Origin: Hymenobacter edaphi
Lineage (GTDB): Bacteria; Bacteroidota; Bacteroidia; Cytophagales; Hymenobacteraceae
Direction of reading: 5' to 3'
NCBI RefSeq assembly: GCF_003258365.1
Contig: NZ_QHKM01000001.1
Coordinates: forward strand, 434,001-498,000
DNA length: 64,000 nucleotides
Shown here: in pieces, positions 33,725-42,227 of the stretch
How the letters are laid out: every line of letters starts with the position of its first letter
Position numbering within the stretch: position 1 is the stretch's first letter
The notes under the pieces: generated by a model
Databases searched by the model: none
What the model was told of the DNA's origin: nothing
Seen by the model: the letters and a program-made list of their open reading frames with translations, nothing else
Translations under genes and position numbers: made by a program

Positions 33725-35098
33725 TTAGAATCCCTTTGGCAAATCGATGCCCTTGATGGTGCGGAAGAGGCTAAGCGCGTTCTGGTCGGTGAGGGTGCCC
33801 ACGTAGTCGGTGAGCAGGATGATTTGCTCGTAGGCCGAGAGGTCGGCCTGGGCACCGGTGGCACGGTGGTGGGCGGGCAGCAGCTCGAGCAGCTTGCGCG
33901 AACGGGCCGAGGCGGCGGGGTCGAAGGTGGCGTAGAGAAAGGCGTCGAGCAGGCCGGCCAGCACCTCGAAGCCGGCGGCTTCGATCTGCAAAACCGGCTG
34001 GCTGCGGTAGAGGTGCTGCACCGAGAGCTGCTGAATTTCCTGCAGCTGCGGCCAGCACTCCAGCTCCTGGATCAGGCAGTCGTCGTAGTCGCCGGTGAGC
34101 ATGGCCGGGGCGTGGCGGGCAAACACCTGGGCGGTTTCGGCCACCAGCTTGCCGATCAGGCGGGCGCGCAGGTAGCCCAGCTCCTCGCGCCAGTCGTGCC
34201 ACTGCACGGTGCGGGGGCGGTCGGCGGGGTCGGCCAGGATGACGCGCAGGCGCTGCAGGCCCTCGGCCGGGGGCAGCAGGCCGAGCTTGAGCGCGTCCTC
34301 GAAGTCGATGATGCGGTAGCAGATGTCGTCGGCGGCTTCGACGAGGAAGGCCAGCGGGTGGCGGTGGTAGAAGTCGGGGGCCGCCGCCTTGGGCAGCAGG
34401 CCCAGGTCCTGGGCCACGTGCTGGAAGCGGGCGGCCTCGGTCTGGAAATGGCCGAATTTCTTTTCGCTGGCCCCGCCGGTCTGGTCGCCGGCCTCCACCT
34501 GCGAAGGGCGCGGGTACTTGGTGAAGGCGCCGAGCGTGGCGTAGGTCAGGCCGAGGCCGGCCGTGCCGCTGCTGTGGGCCGGGTAGGTGTGGGTGAGCAC
34601 GCGGAACCCGGCCGCGTTGCCGCCGAAGTGCTGCAGATCGGTGCGCTGGGCGGCCGAGAGGGTGCGCACGAAGGGCTCGGCGGCGGGGCTGCTGAAGTAG
34701 GCCGCCACGGCGTCTTCGCCGGCGTGGCCGAAGGGCGGGTTGCCGATGTCGTGGGCCAGGCAGGCGGCGGCCACGATGTCGCCGCAGTCGGCATCGAAAA
34801 AGGGCAGCTCCCCGGCCAGCGCGGGGTCGTGCTCCATCAGCAGGCGCCCGCCGAAGCGGCCCAGGGAGCGGCCCACGCAGGCCGTTTCGAGGGAGTGCGT
34901 CAGGCGGGTGTGCACGAAGTCGGTTTCGGGCAGGGGCACGTTCTGGGCCTGGCGCTGCAGGCGGCGGAAGGCCGAGCTGAACACCACCCGGTCGTAGTCC
35001 TGCACGAAGGCGCCGCGCACGGGCGCCGCGTCGGACACGACGTGCAGCTGGGGCTGAGCGGGGTAGCGGCGGCGCGAGAGCAGCCGCGACCAGGACAT
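33725..35098 (-). CDS. dgt: dGTP triphosphohydrolase (HD domain)
   Basis: 457 residues from ATG 35098. HD-domain metal ligands are visible: His68 in HTRLTHSLE and His116-Asp117 in LAHDIGNPPFGH. FSSAFRRLQRQAQN and DICYRIIDFEDA are typical Dgt blocks. It hydrolyses dNTPs (dGTP preferred in E. coli) to nucleoside and triphosphate. A longer start (35125) was set aside; a TATCTTGC box at 35133-35140 fits the 35098 start. Confidence 0.9.
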   Translation of the reverse strand: MSWSRLLSRRRYPAQPQLHVVSDAAPVRGAFVQDYDRVVFSSAFRRLQRQAQNVPLPETDFVHTRLTHSLETACVGRSLGRFGGRLLMEHDPALAGELPFFDADCGDIVAAACLAHDIGNPPFGHAGEDAVAAYFSSPAAEPFVRTLSAAQRTDLQHFGGNAAGFRVLTHTYPAHSSGTAGLGLTYATLGAFTKYPRPSQVEAGDQTGGASEKKFGHFQTEAARFQHVAQDLGLLPKAAAPDFYHRHPLAFLVEAADDICYRIIDFEDALKLGLLPPAEGLQRLRVILADPADRPRTVQWHDWREELGYLRARLIGKLVAETAQVFARHAPAMLTGDYDDCLIQELECWPQLQEIQQLSVQHLYRSQPVLQIEAAGFEVLAGLLDAFLYATFDPAASARSRKLLELLPAHHRATGAQADLSAYEQIILLTDYVGTLTDQNALSLFRTIKGIDLPKGF

Positions 35099-35213
35099 GG
35101 GGGCGGGGGAGGAGGCGAGGTGCATGCGGCGGGCAAGATACGCAGGCGGGGGCACCGCACCTCAGGCTCCCTCTTCCAGCGCAGGGAAGCCACGGCGCGG
35201 TGAGGGGCGGCAA

Positions 35214-35510
35214 TCAGCCCGGGGCGGTGGCCACGACGTGCAGCAGCGCCAGGTGCGAGCCAAGCCGGGCACTGGCGCAATACACCTGGCGCAGGGTGTC
35301 GACGGGCGGCGGGGGCTCATGCGCGGCGGTCAGCAGAGCCTGAAGCTGCTGCCAGCCGGGCAGGTCCAGGCCCGCAACGGGCTGGTAGTCGAACGGCGCA
35401 ACCCATACCCGAAGTGCCTGCGCCGGATTGTGGGCAGTTGCCCGGGAGATGTAACTGCCACCACGATAATCCAGGAAGAAAGTATAGAGGGGCAGGGTGA
35501 CTTGTGGCAA
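35214..35510 (-). CDS. Hypothetical protein, 98 aa
   Basis: TTG start at 35510; no ATG or GTG is available. PLYTFFLDYRGGSYISRATA and PAQALRVWV resemble small Bacteroidota proteins seen elsewhere without function. No signal peptide. It lies on its own between dgt and the DUF1361 gene. Confidence 0.55.
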   Translation of the reverse strand: MPQVTLPLYTFFLDYRGGSYISRATAHNPAQALRVWVAPFDYQPVAGLDLPGWQQLQALLTAAHEPPPPVDTLRQVYCASARLGSHLALLHVVATAPG

Positions 35511-35533
35511 TCCTGGAACTGATTCGCAGAAGC

Positions 35534-36223
35534 TTACTCTTCCGCCGTCACCTGCAGCCGGCCCAGGGCCCGCAGCGTGAGGTAGCCCAGCAGCAGGAAG
35601 GCGCCGAATAGCACGGTCACGCCCCAGGCGCGGGGGTGCGAGGCTGGGTGCAGCAGGGTGCCCAGGATGTCGTAGGCCAGGCTGAAGGGGTTGGTCAGGA
35701 TGTCCCAGCTGTTCCAGCGCAGAAAGCGGCCGAGGTACACGCCGTAGGAGCTGAGCGTGAGGGCCACCGTGCTAAACACCCAGCCCGCTGCCCAGCCCAG
35801 GCGCTCCTCCACGAAGCGCTGCATATCGAGCAGGGAGGCGTAGCCGAGCATCAGCCCGTTCCAGGCGGCGGTCAGGATGAGCGTCAGGTCGTACCAGCGC
35901 GGCACGCCGGGGTACTGGCCCAGGTGCAGCAGGTCGGTGAGGATGTAGGGCGCGTTGGGGAAGAAGAGCAGCCACAGCAGGCCCACCGGCAGCAGCCAGC
36001 GGCGCCGGGCAGTGGGCGTCAGCAGCCCCAGCGCCAGGCTCAGGCCGAGCGGGACGGCGGCCAGAAACAGATTCCAGAGCAGGAAAACGAAGGTGATGTG
36101 GTGCGTCCAGAACACGCGAAACACGATGAGCACCGTGCTCAGGGCCAGCGAGGCGCCCAGCACGAGCACCAGGCCGAAGCGCTGGCGCAGCAGGGCTGGG
36201 GCGGCGGGGGATAGAGTAGCCAT
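35534..36223 (-). CDS. DUF1361 membrane protein
   Basis: 229 residues with seven or so membrane helices. LLFFPNAPYILTDLLHLGQYP is the DUF1361 signature, followed by WYDLTLILTAAWNGLMLGYASL. Integral inner-membrane protein of unknown role. The divergent gap upstream contains a strong hairpin and an 11-bp repeat array. Confidence 0.88.
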   Translation of the reverse strand: MATLSPAAPALLRQRFGLVLVLGASLALSTVLIVFRVFWTHHITFVFLLWNLFLAAVPLGLSLALGLLTPTARRRWLLPVGLLWLLFFPNAPYILTDLLHLGQYPGVPRWYDLTLILTAAWNGLMLGYASLLDMQRFVEERLGWAAGWVFSTVALTLSSYGVYLGRFLRWNSWDILTNPFSLAYDILGTLLHPASHPRAWGVTVLFGAFLLLGYLTLRALGRLQVTAEE

Positions 36224-36296
36224 AGCGAAAAGAGGATGGGCGAAGCCGCATCAACGCCGGCGCGGCGGCAATCGGTATAGCGGAAGATAACGAAAA

Positions 36297-36336
36297 GGCG
36301 GCAGGCCCGGGCGGAGCCCCGCCCGGGCCTGCCGCC
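36297..36336. terminator. 18-bp perfect hairpin in a divergent gap
   Basis: GGCGGCAGGCCCGGGCGG (36297-36314), AGCC loop, exact complement 36319-36336. It lies between divergent genes, so a terminator role would imply an unannotated transcript; a small RNA or regulatory hairpin is possible. No T run follows. Confidence 0.5.
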
Positions 36337-36421
36337 GGCCAAAAAGATGAAGCGCCCCGCCCGGCTGGACGACGCGCTTCATTACTTGCACTCATTCACC
36401 TGCCAAGAAATGGGGGCCAGC

Positions 36422-36465
36422 TTAAGTTCAGATTAAGGGGAGCTTAAACCTGCGTTAAAAAAGCC
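36422..36465. promoter_or_regulatory. Four 11-bp-spaced TTAA repeats, candidate Pho-box-like operator
   Basis: TTAAG/TTAAA at 36422, 36433, 36444 and 36455, exactly 11 bases apart (TTAAGTTCAGA, TTAAGGGGAGC, TTAAACCTGCG, TTAAAAAAGCC). The spacing and the TTAA core resemble PhoB-family direct repeats such as the cyanobacterial Pho box. It lies upstream of the TPR/periplasmic-fold gene (36607) and of DUF1361 (36223). Confidence 0.55.
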
Positions 36466-36542
36466 GGGGCCGGGCCGGCCGCCGTCGGGGCTGAGGCGGG
36501 CCGGCCGCGCGCCGGGCTGTATCGTGGCGCAGGCCAACTGCG

Positions 36543-36550
36543 TACCTTTG
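36543..36550 (+). promoter_or_regulatory. -7 element (TACCTTTG)
   Basis: Exact TAnnTTTG match, 56 bases upstream of the ATG at 36607. No clear -33 TTG. Confidence 0.5.
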
Positions 36551-36606
36551 CCCGCCGGGCCGGCCTGAGCGGCCCGGTTTGTCCTCCCCGTTGACCACTT
36601 TCCCTT

Positions 36607-38589
36607 ATGCGGTCCTTTCTCGCGTGTTTTCTCGTGACGTCGGCGGCGCTGGCCGGGCCGGTGCTGGCCCAGCAGCCCACGCCCGCCAAGCCGGCCCCGG
36701 CCAAACCAGCGGCCACCAGGCCGGCACCCAGCGCCCCGCCGAAAACCTCGGCGGCGCCCGGCAAAACGACGGCCACGCCCGCGAAGCCCGGCAGCCCCGC
36801 CGCCAAGCCCGCGACAACCACCGCGCCCAAACCCGCCGCCAAGCCCGCGGCCGGCACCGGCACCCCGGCCAAAACGGCCACCACTGCGGCGCCCGTTACG
36901 GCCCCGGCCGCCCCGAAGCCCGCTGCGAAACCCGCGCCGCCGCTGCCCGCTAACCTCGGCTCCCAGGACCCGAACGTGCGCTACCGCAACGGCAAAACCC
37001 TTATCGACCAGGCCCGCTACGACCTGGCCCTGGAGGAGCTGCTGCCGCTCACGGCGCCCGCCGCCAGGTTTGCCAAGGCCCCCGAAGCCGCCTACCTCTA
37101 CGCCGTGGCCGCCAGCCGCGCCCGCCGCTGGGCCGAGGCCGAGCAGATGCTCAACCTGCTGCGCACCGAGTACCCGCAGTGGCCGGGCCTGCCCGACGCC
37201 TACTTCCTGCAGGGGCAGGTGTCCTTTGAGCAGGGCGACACCGACAACGCCCTGCAGGTGCTCAGCCAGCTGCCGCCCACCCAGCTGCGCGCCCCGCGCA
37301 CGGCCATGAAAACCACCTACCTGGCCCGCCTGCGCGACAAAGCCCTGTGGCAAAACCTGGTGCGCCGCTACCCCCAGGACACCGTGCTGGCCCGCTCCTA
37401 CGCCGAGCAGCTGGTCTTCGGCGGCCTCTACACCGATGCCGACCGCCCGCAGCTCGACCAGCTGGTGCAGCAGTACGGCCTCGACCGCACCCGCTACGTG
37501 CCGCGCCCCCGGCCCCAGAAAAAGAGCAGCTACAACGTGGCCGTGCTCCTGCCCTTCGAGTTCGACGACCCGAGCTGGGAGACGCGCCGCCGCCTGCAGT
37601 TCGTCACCGATCTGTACGCCGGCATGAAGCTGGCCCAGGACTCCTTGCAGCGCGAAGGCCGCTTCGTGAACCTCTACGCCTACGACACCGGCGCCGACAC
37701 CCTGCAACTCAAGCAGCTCTTGCTGCAGCCCGAACTGGCTGGCATGGACCTGATTATCGGGCCGGTGTACAAGCCCGGTGCCCGCATTCTGGCCCGCTAC
37801 GCCCAGCAAAACCAGATTGTGGCCGTGAACCCCCTGTCGCAGGACGGGGCGCTGGTGCAGGACAACGCCTGGTACTACCTCTACGAGCCGAGCACCGCCA
37901 CCCAGGGCCGCGCGGCGGCCGAATACGCCTACCGCACCTTCAACAATAGCCGCCCGGCCGTGGTGTTCCACGAAGACACCCGCGACGACGCGGCCTTCGC
38001 CGAAGCCTACCGGAAAACCTACGAGGCCCTCGGCGGTAAGGTCACGGCCCTGCGCCGCATCGACTCCGACAACGCCGAAAGCCTTAACGCCGGCTTCGGC
38101 GGCCTCGATCTGAAAAGCGCCGGGCACCTGGTGGTGGCCTCCGACCACCGCAAGGCCGGCCCCTTCGCGCTGGGCGTGATGCAGGCGCAGGGCCTGACTA
38201 TGCCGCTGATTACCTACGCTTCCTGGCAGGAAAACCCCAGTATTAGCCTTGGCCAGCTCGACCGCCGCGACATCCACTTCCTGCAGCCCAAGTACCTCGA
38301 CCTGAGCCTGCCGGGCGTGCGCCGCTTCCGCCAGCTCTACACCCAGCAGCAGAATATTCCGCCCTCGGTGTTTGCTGCCTCGGGCTTCGAGCTGCTCTAC
38401 TATTTCGGGGCGCAGCTGCACCAGAACGGCCCCGCCTTCCAGCAGCCGCTGGCCAACTCCGGCCCCGTATCGGCGCCGCTGTTTCAGGGCATCGGCTACC
38501 CCCAGCAGGCCCACGACAACCAGTACGTGCCCATCACCAAGCTGGAGCGCCTGGAAATCGAGGTACAGAACCCGGTGGGAGTGCGCTAG
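36607..38589 (+). CDS. TPR plus periplasmic-binding-fold protein (LpoA-like/ABC substrate-binding-like)
   Basis: 660 residues. Signal peptide, then a Pro/Ala/Lys-rich low-complexity linker (about 22-112), then TPR-like helices (NGKTLIDQARYDLALEELLPL, AYLYAVAASRARRWAEAEQML) and a type I periplasmic-binding fold from about 305 (YNVAVLLPFEFDDPSWE, MDLIIGPVYKPGARILARYAQQ). This TPR plus Peripla_BP order is that of LpoA-like activators and Bacteroidota substrate-binding-like proteins. Partner unknown. Confidence 0.7.
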   Translation: MRSFLACFLVTSAALAGPVLAQQPTPAKPAPAKPAATRPAPSAPPKTSAAPGKTTATPAKPGSPAAKPATTTAPKPAAKPAAGTGTPAKTATTAAPVTAPAAPKPAAKPAPPLPANLGSQDPNVRYRNGKTLIDQARYDLALEELLPLTAPAARFAKAPEAAYLYAVAASRARRWAEAEQMLNLLRTEYPQWPGLPDAYFLQGQVSFEQGDTDNALQVLSQLPPTQLRAPRTAMKTTYLARLRDKALWQNLVRRYPQDTVLARSYAEQLVFGGLYTDADRPQLDQLVQQYGLDRTRYVPRPRPQKKSSYNVAVLLPFEFDDPSWETRRRLQFVTDLYAGMKLAQDSLQREGRFVNLYAYDTGADTLQLKQLLLQPELAGMDLIIGPVYKPGARILARYAQQNQIVAVNPLSQDGALVQDNAWYYLYEPSTATQGRAAAEYAYRTFNNSRPAVVFHEDTRDDAAFAEAYRKTYEALGGKVTALRRIDSDNAESLNAGFGGLDLKSAGHLVVASDHRKAGPFALGVMQAQGLTMPLITYASWQENPSISLGQLDRRDIHFLQPKYLDLSLPGVRRFRQLYTQQQNIPPSVFAASGFELLYYFGAQLHQNGPAFQQPLANSGPVSAPLFQGIGYPQQAHDNQYVPITKLERLEIEVQNPVGVR

Positions 38590-38704
38590 GGTGGGTAGAC
38601 GGTAACTGAAAATGGGCTTCTGCTGCTTCCTGGGCCCCTCGGCTCACTGTTCACCCCCTGGGCCACGAAGGCCTTGAGGACTGCCGTAAGCCGCCAGATC
38701 AAGC

Positions 38705-38734
38705 ACAAGCCCGCTCCATCCGGTGCGGGCTTGT
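38705..38734 (+). terminator. Terminator after the TPR/periplasmic-fold gene
   Basis: ACAAGCCCGC and GCGGGCTTGT pair around TCCATCCGGT, followed by TTCATT. It lies 115 bases past the stop at 38589. Confidence 0.6.
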
Positions 38735-38806
38735 TCATTGGCTCCCAGGGGCCGCAACTGCTGCGTTGTTTAAATTTCCCTGACCGGCTCCCCGATGGTG
38801 TTTTGA

Positions 38807-38926
38807 GGGGAGCTGGGCGTCCGGCTGCGCCCCGAGCTGTTCCGCGTCGGCGTGGCCAATGCCGGCCCCACCTACGACCAGCTGTACCGGCAGGCCCGCG
38901 GGGCCGCCGCGCCGGGCGCACCGTAG
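38807..38926 (+). pseudogene. 3' fragment of a lost protein-coding gene
   Basis: A 39-codon frame with strongly coding-like composition (ELGVRLRPELFRVGVANAG, then PTYDQLYRQARG, ending GAP) runs to TAG 38924-38926. It has no start codon; a TGA lies immediately upstream at 38804-38806. This looks like the surviving C-terminus of a deleted or decayed gene. Family not recognised. The rest of 38590-38951 holds only the terminator. Confidence 0.45.
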
Positions 38927-38951
38927 CGACTTGGAACGGAGCCGGCAGAGC

Positions 38952-39200
38952 TTACATCGGCTGGCGCAGCCCGAGGAGGCCGTAGACCAAACTGGTCAGG
39001 TAGGCTACTGCCAGCAGCCCCGCCAGGCCCAGCAAAAACAGCAGCCAGAACGCGGCCCCCGCGGCCAGCATGCCCGGCAGGCCGCGGTACGGGTGCCGGA
39101 GCATGCGGCGGTGGTACCGGTAGGCCAGCCAGCCGTAGCCAGCCAGCAGCAGGTAGTTGCCGGGAAACAAAAACAGGAAAGACAGCAGATCCGCGCTCAT
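38952..39200 (-). CDS. Small two/three-helix membrane protein
   Basis: 82 residues from ATG 39200, with hydrophobic helices at about 5-24 and 42-74 and a basic loop (YRYHRRMLRHPYR) between. Function unknown. It lies downstream of guaA on the same strand, separated by a terminator. Confidence 0.6.
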   Translation of the reverse strand: MSADLLSFLFLFPGNYLLLAGYGWLAYRYHRRMLRHPYRGLPGMLAAGAAFWLLFLLGLAGLLAVAYLTSLVYGLLGLRQPM

Positions 39201-39233
39201 ATGGCCCTGCTTGTAGGCCCTGGCAAACTACGC

Positions 39234-39269
39234 AAAAAGCCGCTCCGGTTTCCCGAAGCGGCTTTTTTT
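39234..39269. terminator. Terminator of guaA (bidirectional)
   Basis: AAAAAGCCGCT and AGCGGCTTTTTTT pair around a short loop; T runs on both strands. It is 32 bases past the guaA stop on the minus strand. Confidence 0.85.
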
Positions 39270-39300
39270 ACTTCTTAAGCTGCAAACTCGTAAACCAGCT

Positions 39301-40833
39301 CTATTCCCACTCAATCGTCGCCGGCGGCTTCGACGAAATGTCGTAGACCACGCGGTTGATACCGCGCACCTGGTTGATGATGCGGTTCGACACGTCGGCC
39401 AGGAAGTCGTAGGGCAGGTGGGCCCAGTCGGCGGTCATGCCGTCGACGCTGGTGACGGCGCGCAGGGCCACCACCTGCTCGTAGGTTCGCTCATCGCCCA
39501 TCACGCCCACGCTCTGAATGGGCAGCAGAATGGCGCCGGCCTGCCACACCTTTTCGTAGAGGCCGGTCTGGTGCAGCGCGTCGATGAAGACGGCGTCGGC
39601 GGCCTGCAGCAGGCGCACTTTCTCGGGTGTGATGTCGCCCAGGATGCGGATGCCCAGGCCGGGGCCGGGGAAGGGGTGGCGGTGCAGGATGTGGTGGGGC
39701 AGGCCGAGGGTTTCGCCCACTTCGCGCACTTCGTCCTTGAAGAGCATGCGCAGCGGCTCCACCACTTTCAGGTTCATCTGCTCGGGCAGGCCGCCCACGT
39801 TGTGGTGGCTCTTGATGGTCACCGCCGGGCCTTTCACCGATACCGACTCAATCACGTCGGGGTAGATGGTGCCCTGGGCCAGCCACCGGGCGCCCTCCAC
39901 TTTGTGCGCCTCGCGGTCGAACACCTCGATGAAGGTGCGGCCGATGGCCTTGCGCTTCTGCTCGGGGTCGGTGAGGCCCTTCAGCGCCGCGTAAAACGCC
40001 TCCGAGGCGTCCACGCCGGTCACGTTCAGCCCCAGGCCCTGGTAGGAGTGAAGCACGCTCTCAAACTCCTCCTTGCGCAGCAGCCCGTTGTTCACGAAGA
40101 TGCCGTGCAGGCGCGGCCCGATGGCCCGGTGCAGCAGCAGCGCGGCCACCGAGGAGTCGACGCCGCCCGAAAGGCCCAGAATCACCTGGTCGTCGGGCCC
40201 GATGGTGCGCTGCAGCGCGGCCACCGAGGAATCCACGTAGTGCTCGGGCGTCCAGTCCTGGGCGCACTGGCAGATGTCGACCACGAAGTTGCGCAGCAGC
40301 TGCTTGCCCTGGGTGGAGTGCGTCACCTCGGGGTGAAACTGGATGCCGTAGGTCGGCTGCCCCTGGATGTGGTAGGCGGCCACTTCCACTTCCGGGGTGC
40401 TGGCAATGATGTCGTAGCCGGCTGGCAGGGTCTTGATGGTGTCGCCGTGCGACATCCACACCTGCGAGTCCAGGCTCAGGCCCTGCATCAGCGGGGAGTT
40501 TTGCTCGATACGGGCCAGACGGGCGCGGCCGTACTCGCGGATGGTGGCCGGCAGCACCTCGCCGCCGCCCTGCTGGGCCAGCAGCTGCGCGCCGTAGCAC
40601 ACGCCGAGCACCGGCACGCGGCCCAGGTACCTGGAGAGGTCGGGGTTGGGTGCCTCCGGGTCGCGCACCGAGCACGGACTACCTGAAAGCACAACGCCCC
40701 GGATATCCTCAGTGAGGTCCGGGGCGTGCGTGAAGGGGTGGATTTCGCAGAACACGTTCAGCTCGCGGATGCGCCGCGCAATCAGCTGTGTGTACTGCGA
40801 CCCGAAATCAAGGATCAGAATCTGTTGAGGCAT
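39301..40833 (-). CDS. guaA: GMP synthase (glutamine-hydrolysing)
   Basis: 510 residues from ATG 40833; an in-frame TTG two codons upstream overlaps the -7 box and was rejected. Class I amidotransferase domain first ([20 protein letters not shown], nucleophile Cys79 in [17 protein letters not shown]), then the ATP-pyrophosphatase P-loop SGGVDSS and the dimerisation domain ending PPATIEWE. It makes GMP from XMP, glutamine and ATP. The -7 box ends three bases before the ATG, so the mRNA may be leaderless. Confidence 0.97.
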   Translation of the reverse strand: MPQQILILDFGSQYTQLIARRIRELNVFCEIHPFTHAPDLTEDIRGVVLSGSPCSVRDPEAPNPDLSRYLGRVPVLGVCYGAQLLAQQGGGEVLPATIREYGRARLARIEQNSPLMQGLSLDSQVWMSHGDTIKTLPAGYDIIASTPEVEVAAYHIQGQPTYGIQFHPEVTHSTQGKQLLRNFVVDICQCAQDWTPEHYVDSSVAALQRTIGPDDQVILGLSGGVDSSVAALLLHRAIGPRLHGIFVNNGLLRKEEFESVLHSYQGLGLNVTGVDASEAFYAALKGLTDPEQKRKAIGRTFIEVFDREAHKVEGARWLAQGTIYPDVIESVSVKGPAVTIKSHHNVGGLPEQMNLKVVEPLRMLFKDEVREVGETLGLPHHILHRHPFPGPGLGIRILGDITPEKVRLLQAADAVFIDALHQTGLYEKVWQAGAILLPIQSVGVMGDERTYEQVVALRAVTSVDGMTADWAHLPYDFLADVSNRIINQVRGINRVVYDISSKPPATIEWE

Positions 40834-40836
40834 GGG

Positions 40837-40868
40837 CAAAGGTAGGGCCGCAAACCGTTGCCATCCAA
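40837..40868 (-). promoter_or_regulatory. guaA promoter (TTG ... TACCTTTG)
   Basis: On the minus strand -33 TTG (40866-40868), spacer 21, -7 TACCTTTG (40837-40844). The start codon is at 40831-40833, so transcription should begin at or near the ATG. Confidence 0.6.
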
Positions 40869-41055
40869 GCCCGGGGCCGGGGCTAATGCGCCGACGCCGG
40901 GTGGCGGGCCGGCGCGGCGGGCCGGAGTTGGATGCGAAAAAGAACCGGCTTGATTATTCGGACAAGGTGCTGAAAACGCGGGAATTGGCTTGCATCGAAT
41001 ATGCAGAATTCGCTTTCTTACACCACGTTCCGAAATTCTGCCCTCTACCTACCGC

Positions 41056-41841
41056 GTGCAAAAACTTTTACTGCTTCTTCTCCTGACGACCGGCGCCGCC
41101 CAGGCCCAGTCGCTCGACCTGCTGCCGCCCGGCGGGGCCGTAGTGCCCCCGCCGCCCCCGGCCGCCGCGCCCCTGCCCGCCGCGCCGCCGCGCTCGACCT
41201 GGCAGGGCGGCCTGCTCATGGGCCACGATCTGTTTCGGGTTACCAACCAGCGCCCGGCCTTTTCGGTGGGCCAGTACCGCGTGGTGCCGCGCATGACCAC
41301 GCCCGCCCCGGGCTTCCGCATCGGCTTCTGGGCCCGCTACAACTTCGGCCCCGGCCGCCGCTGGCTGCTGCAGCCCGAGGCCTCGTACTCACGCAGCCAG
41401 AGCTGGCACCGCGTCACCAACACGGCCGCCTCCACCGCCCCCGGCCCCCCGCCCAATGCCGACTTCAGCGCCATGTCGACCAGCCAGGACTGGCAGCGGC
41501 TCAACCTGGCGCTGCCCGTGGGCTACCGCCTCACGCGCCACCTGGTGGTGCTCGGCGGGCCGGTGCTGGCCCGGCGCATTCCCACCGGCTACGAGCGGCT
41601 CGACCAGGGCTACTCCCGGCGCATCGTCGAGAGCATCAACCACAGCATGCGCCGCAACGGGCTGGCCTGGCAGGCGGGCGTGGGCTACGAAGCCGGCCGG
41701 GTGCTGCTCACCGCCCGCTACGAGCGCAGCCTGCTGCACGTGGCCCGCGACATCGAGCTCGACGGGCAGCGCTACGCCTTCCGGCACTTTGCCAGCCAGG
41801 TGAGTTTTGGGGCGGCTCTGCGGGTGGCGCCGCTGCGCTGA
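41056..41841 (+). CDS. Outer-membrane beta-barrel protein
   Basis: 261 residues from GTG 41056, which begins a signal peptide (VQKLLLLLLLTTG, ending AQAQ); the ATG at 40990 would add a non-signal extension. A Pro/Ala linker (about 30-47) precedes amphipathic strands with a porin-like pattern (GFWARYNFGPGRRWLLQPEASYS). Function unknown. The 222-base gap to guaA shows no other feature. Confidence 0.65.
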   Translation: MQKLLLLLLLTTGAAQAQSLDLLPPGGAVVPPPPPAAAPLPAAPPRSTWQGGLLMGHDLFRVTNQRPAFSVGQYRVVPRMTTPAPGFRIGFWARYNFGPGRRWLLQPEASYSRSQSWHRVTNTAASTAPGPPPNADFSAMSTSQDWQRLNLALPVGYRLTRHLVVLGGPVLARRIPTGYERLDQGYSRRIVESINHSMRRNGLAWQAGVGYEAGRVLLTARYERSLLHVARDIELDGQRYAFRHFASQVSFGAALRVAPLR

Positions 41842-41940
41842 GTTGCTTTTTTTCACGGCCCGGAGTACTTCTAAACCAGCCGGTTTGGCGGGCCAGGGCC
41901 GCTGCTGATGCAGTTTTTTGCGGCAATTCGGTACCCGAGC

Positions 41941-41972
41941 TTGTTTCGGGCCGAATTGCCGTTGTATCTTTG
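41941..41972 (+). promoter_or_regulatory. ffs promoter (TTG ... TATCTTTG) with a flanking palindrome
   Basis: -33 TTG 41941-41943, spacer 21, -7 TATCTTTG 41965-41972, placing the RNA start near 41977. An 11-bp inverted repeat (CGGCAATTCGG 41921-41931, CCGAATTGCCG 41951-41961) straddles the -33 region. Confidence 0.75.
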
Positions 41973-41976
41973 CACC

Positions 41977-42066
41977 GGCGAATCAGTACGACCAGCTCCC
42001 GCTGAACTCCCCCAGGACCGGAAGGTAGCAAGGGCAGGCGGTTGTAGCGGTGCGATACTGGTTCGC
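41977..42066 (+). ncRNA. ffs: Signal recognition particle RNA (small bacterial type)
   Basis: The core sequence CCCCCAGGACCGGAAGGTAG followed by CAAGGGCAG is the conserved SRP RNA apical loop that binds Ffh. The ends GGCGAATCAGTA (41977-) and TACTGGTTCGCT (-42066) pair, and a T run (42066-42075) terminates transcription. It sits alone in the 386-base gap between the outer-membrane barrel gene and fsa. Confidence 0.96.
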
Positions 42067-42144
42067 TTTTTTTTTGCCCTGGCCCGTCGCGGCCGGCTGC
42101 GAAACGTTTGATCCTATCGGCTTCGTTTGCGGAGTCGGGTCAGC

Positions 42145-42185
42145 CACAAAATCCGCGGAATCCGCAAAATCCGGCGAATCCGTGG
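42145..42185. repeat. Dispersed intergenic repeat (ATCCGCGGAATCCGC), copy 1
   Basis: CACAAAATCCGCGGAATCCG and onward to ATCCGTGG, built from ATCCG words. A variant of the same 42-bp sequence is at 45081-45122. Both lie in short intergenic gaps near promoters or terminators. Confidence 0.7.
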
Positions 42186-42186
42186 T

Positions 42187-42194
42187 TAGCTTTG
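42187..42194 (+). promoter_or_regulatory. -7 element of fsa promoter (TAGCTTTG)
   Basis: TAGCTTTG fits TAnnTTTG and ends 33 bases before the fsa ATG, immediately after dispersed repeat copy 1. Confidence 0.5.
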
Positions 42195-42227
42195 GGCCAG
42201 CATTTTCCTTTTTAAGCGTTTCCCCCG

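Noticed and set aside
38586-38921. Minus-strand ORF in the gap after the TPR/periplasmic-fold gene
   Set aside because: Proline/arginine-rich with no family; overlaps the terminator and the plus-strand gene fragment.
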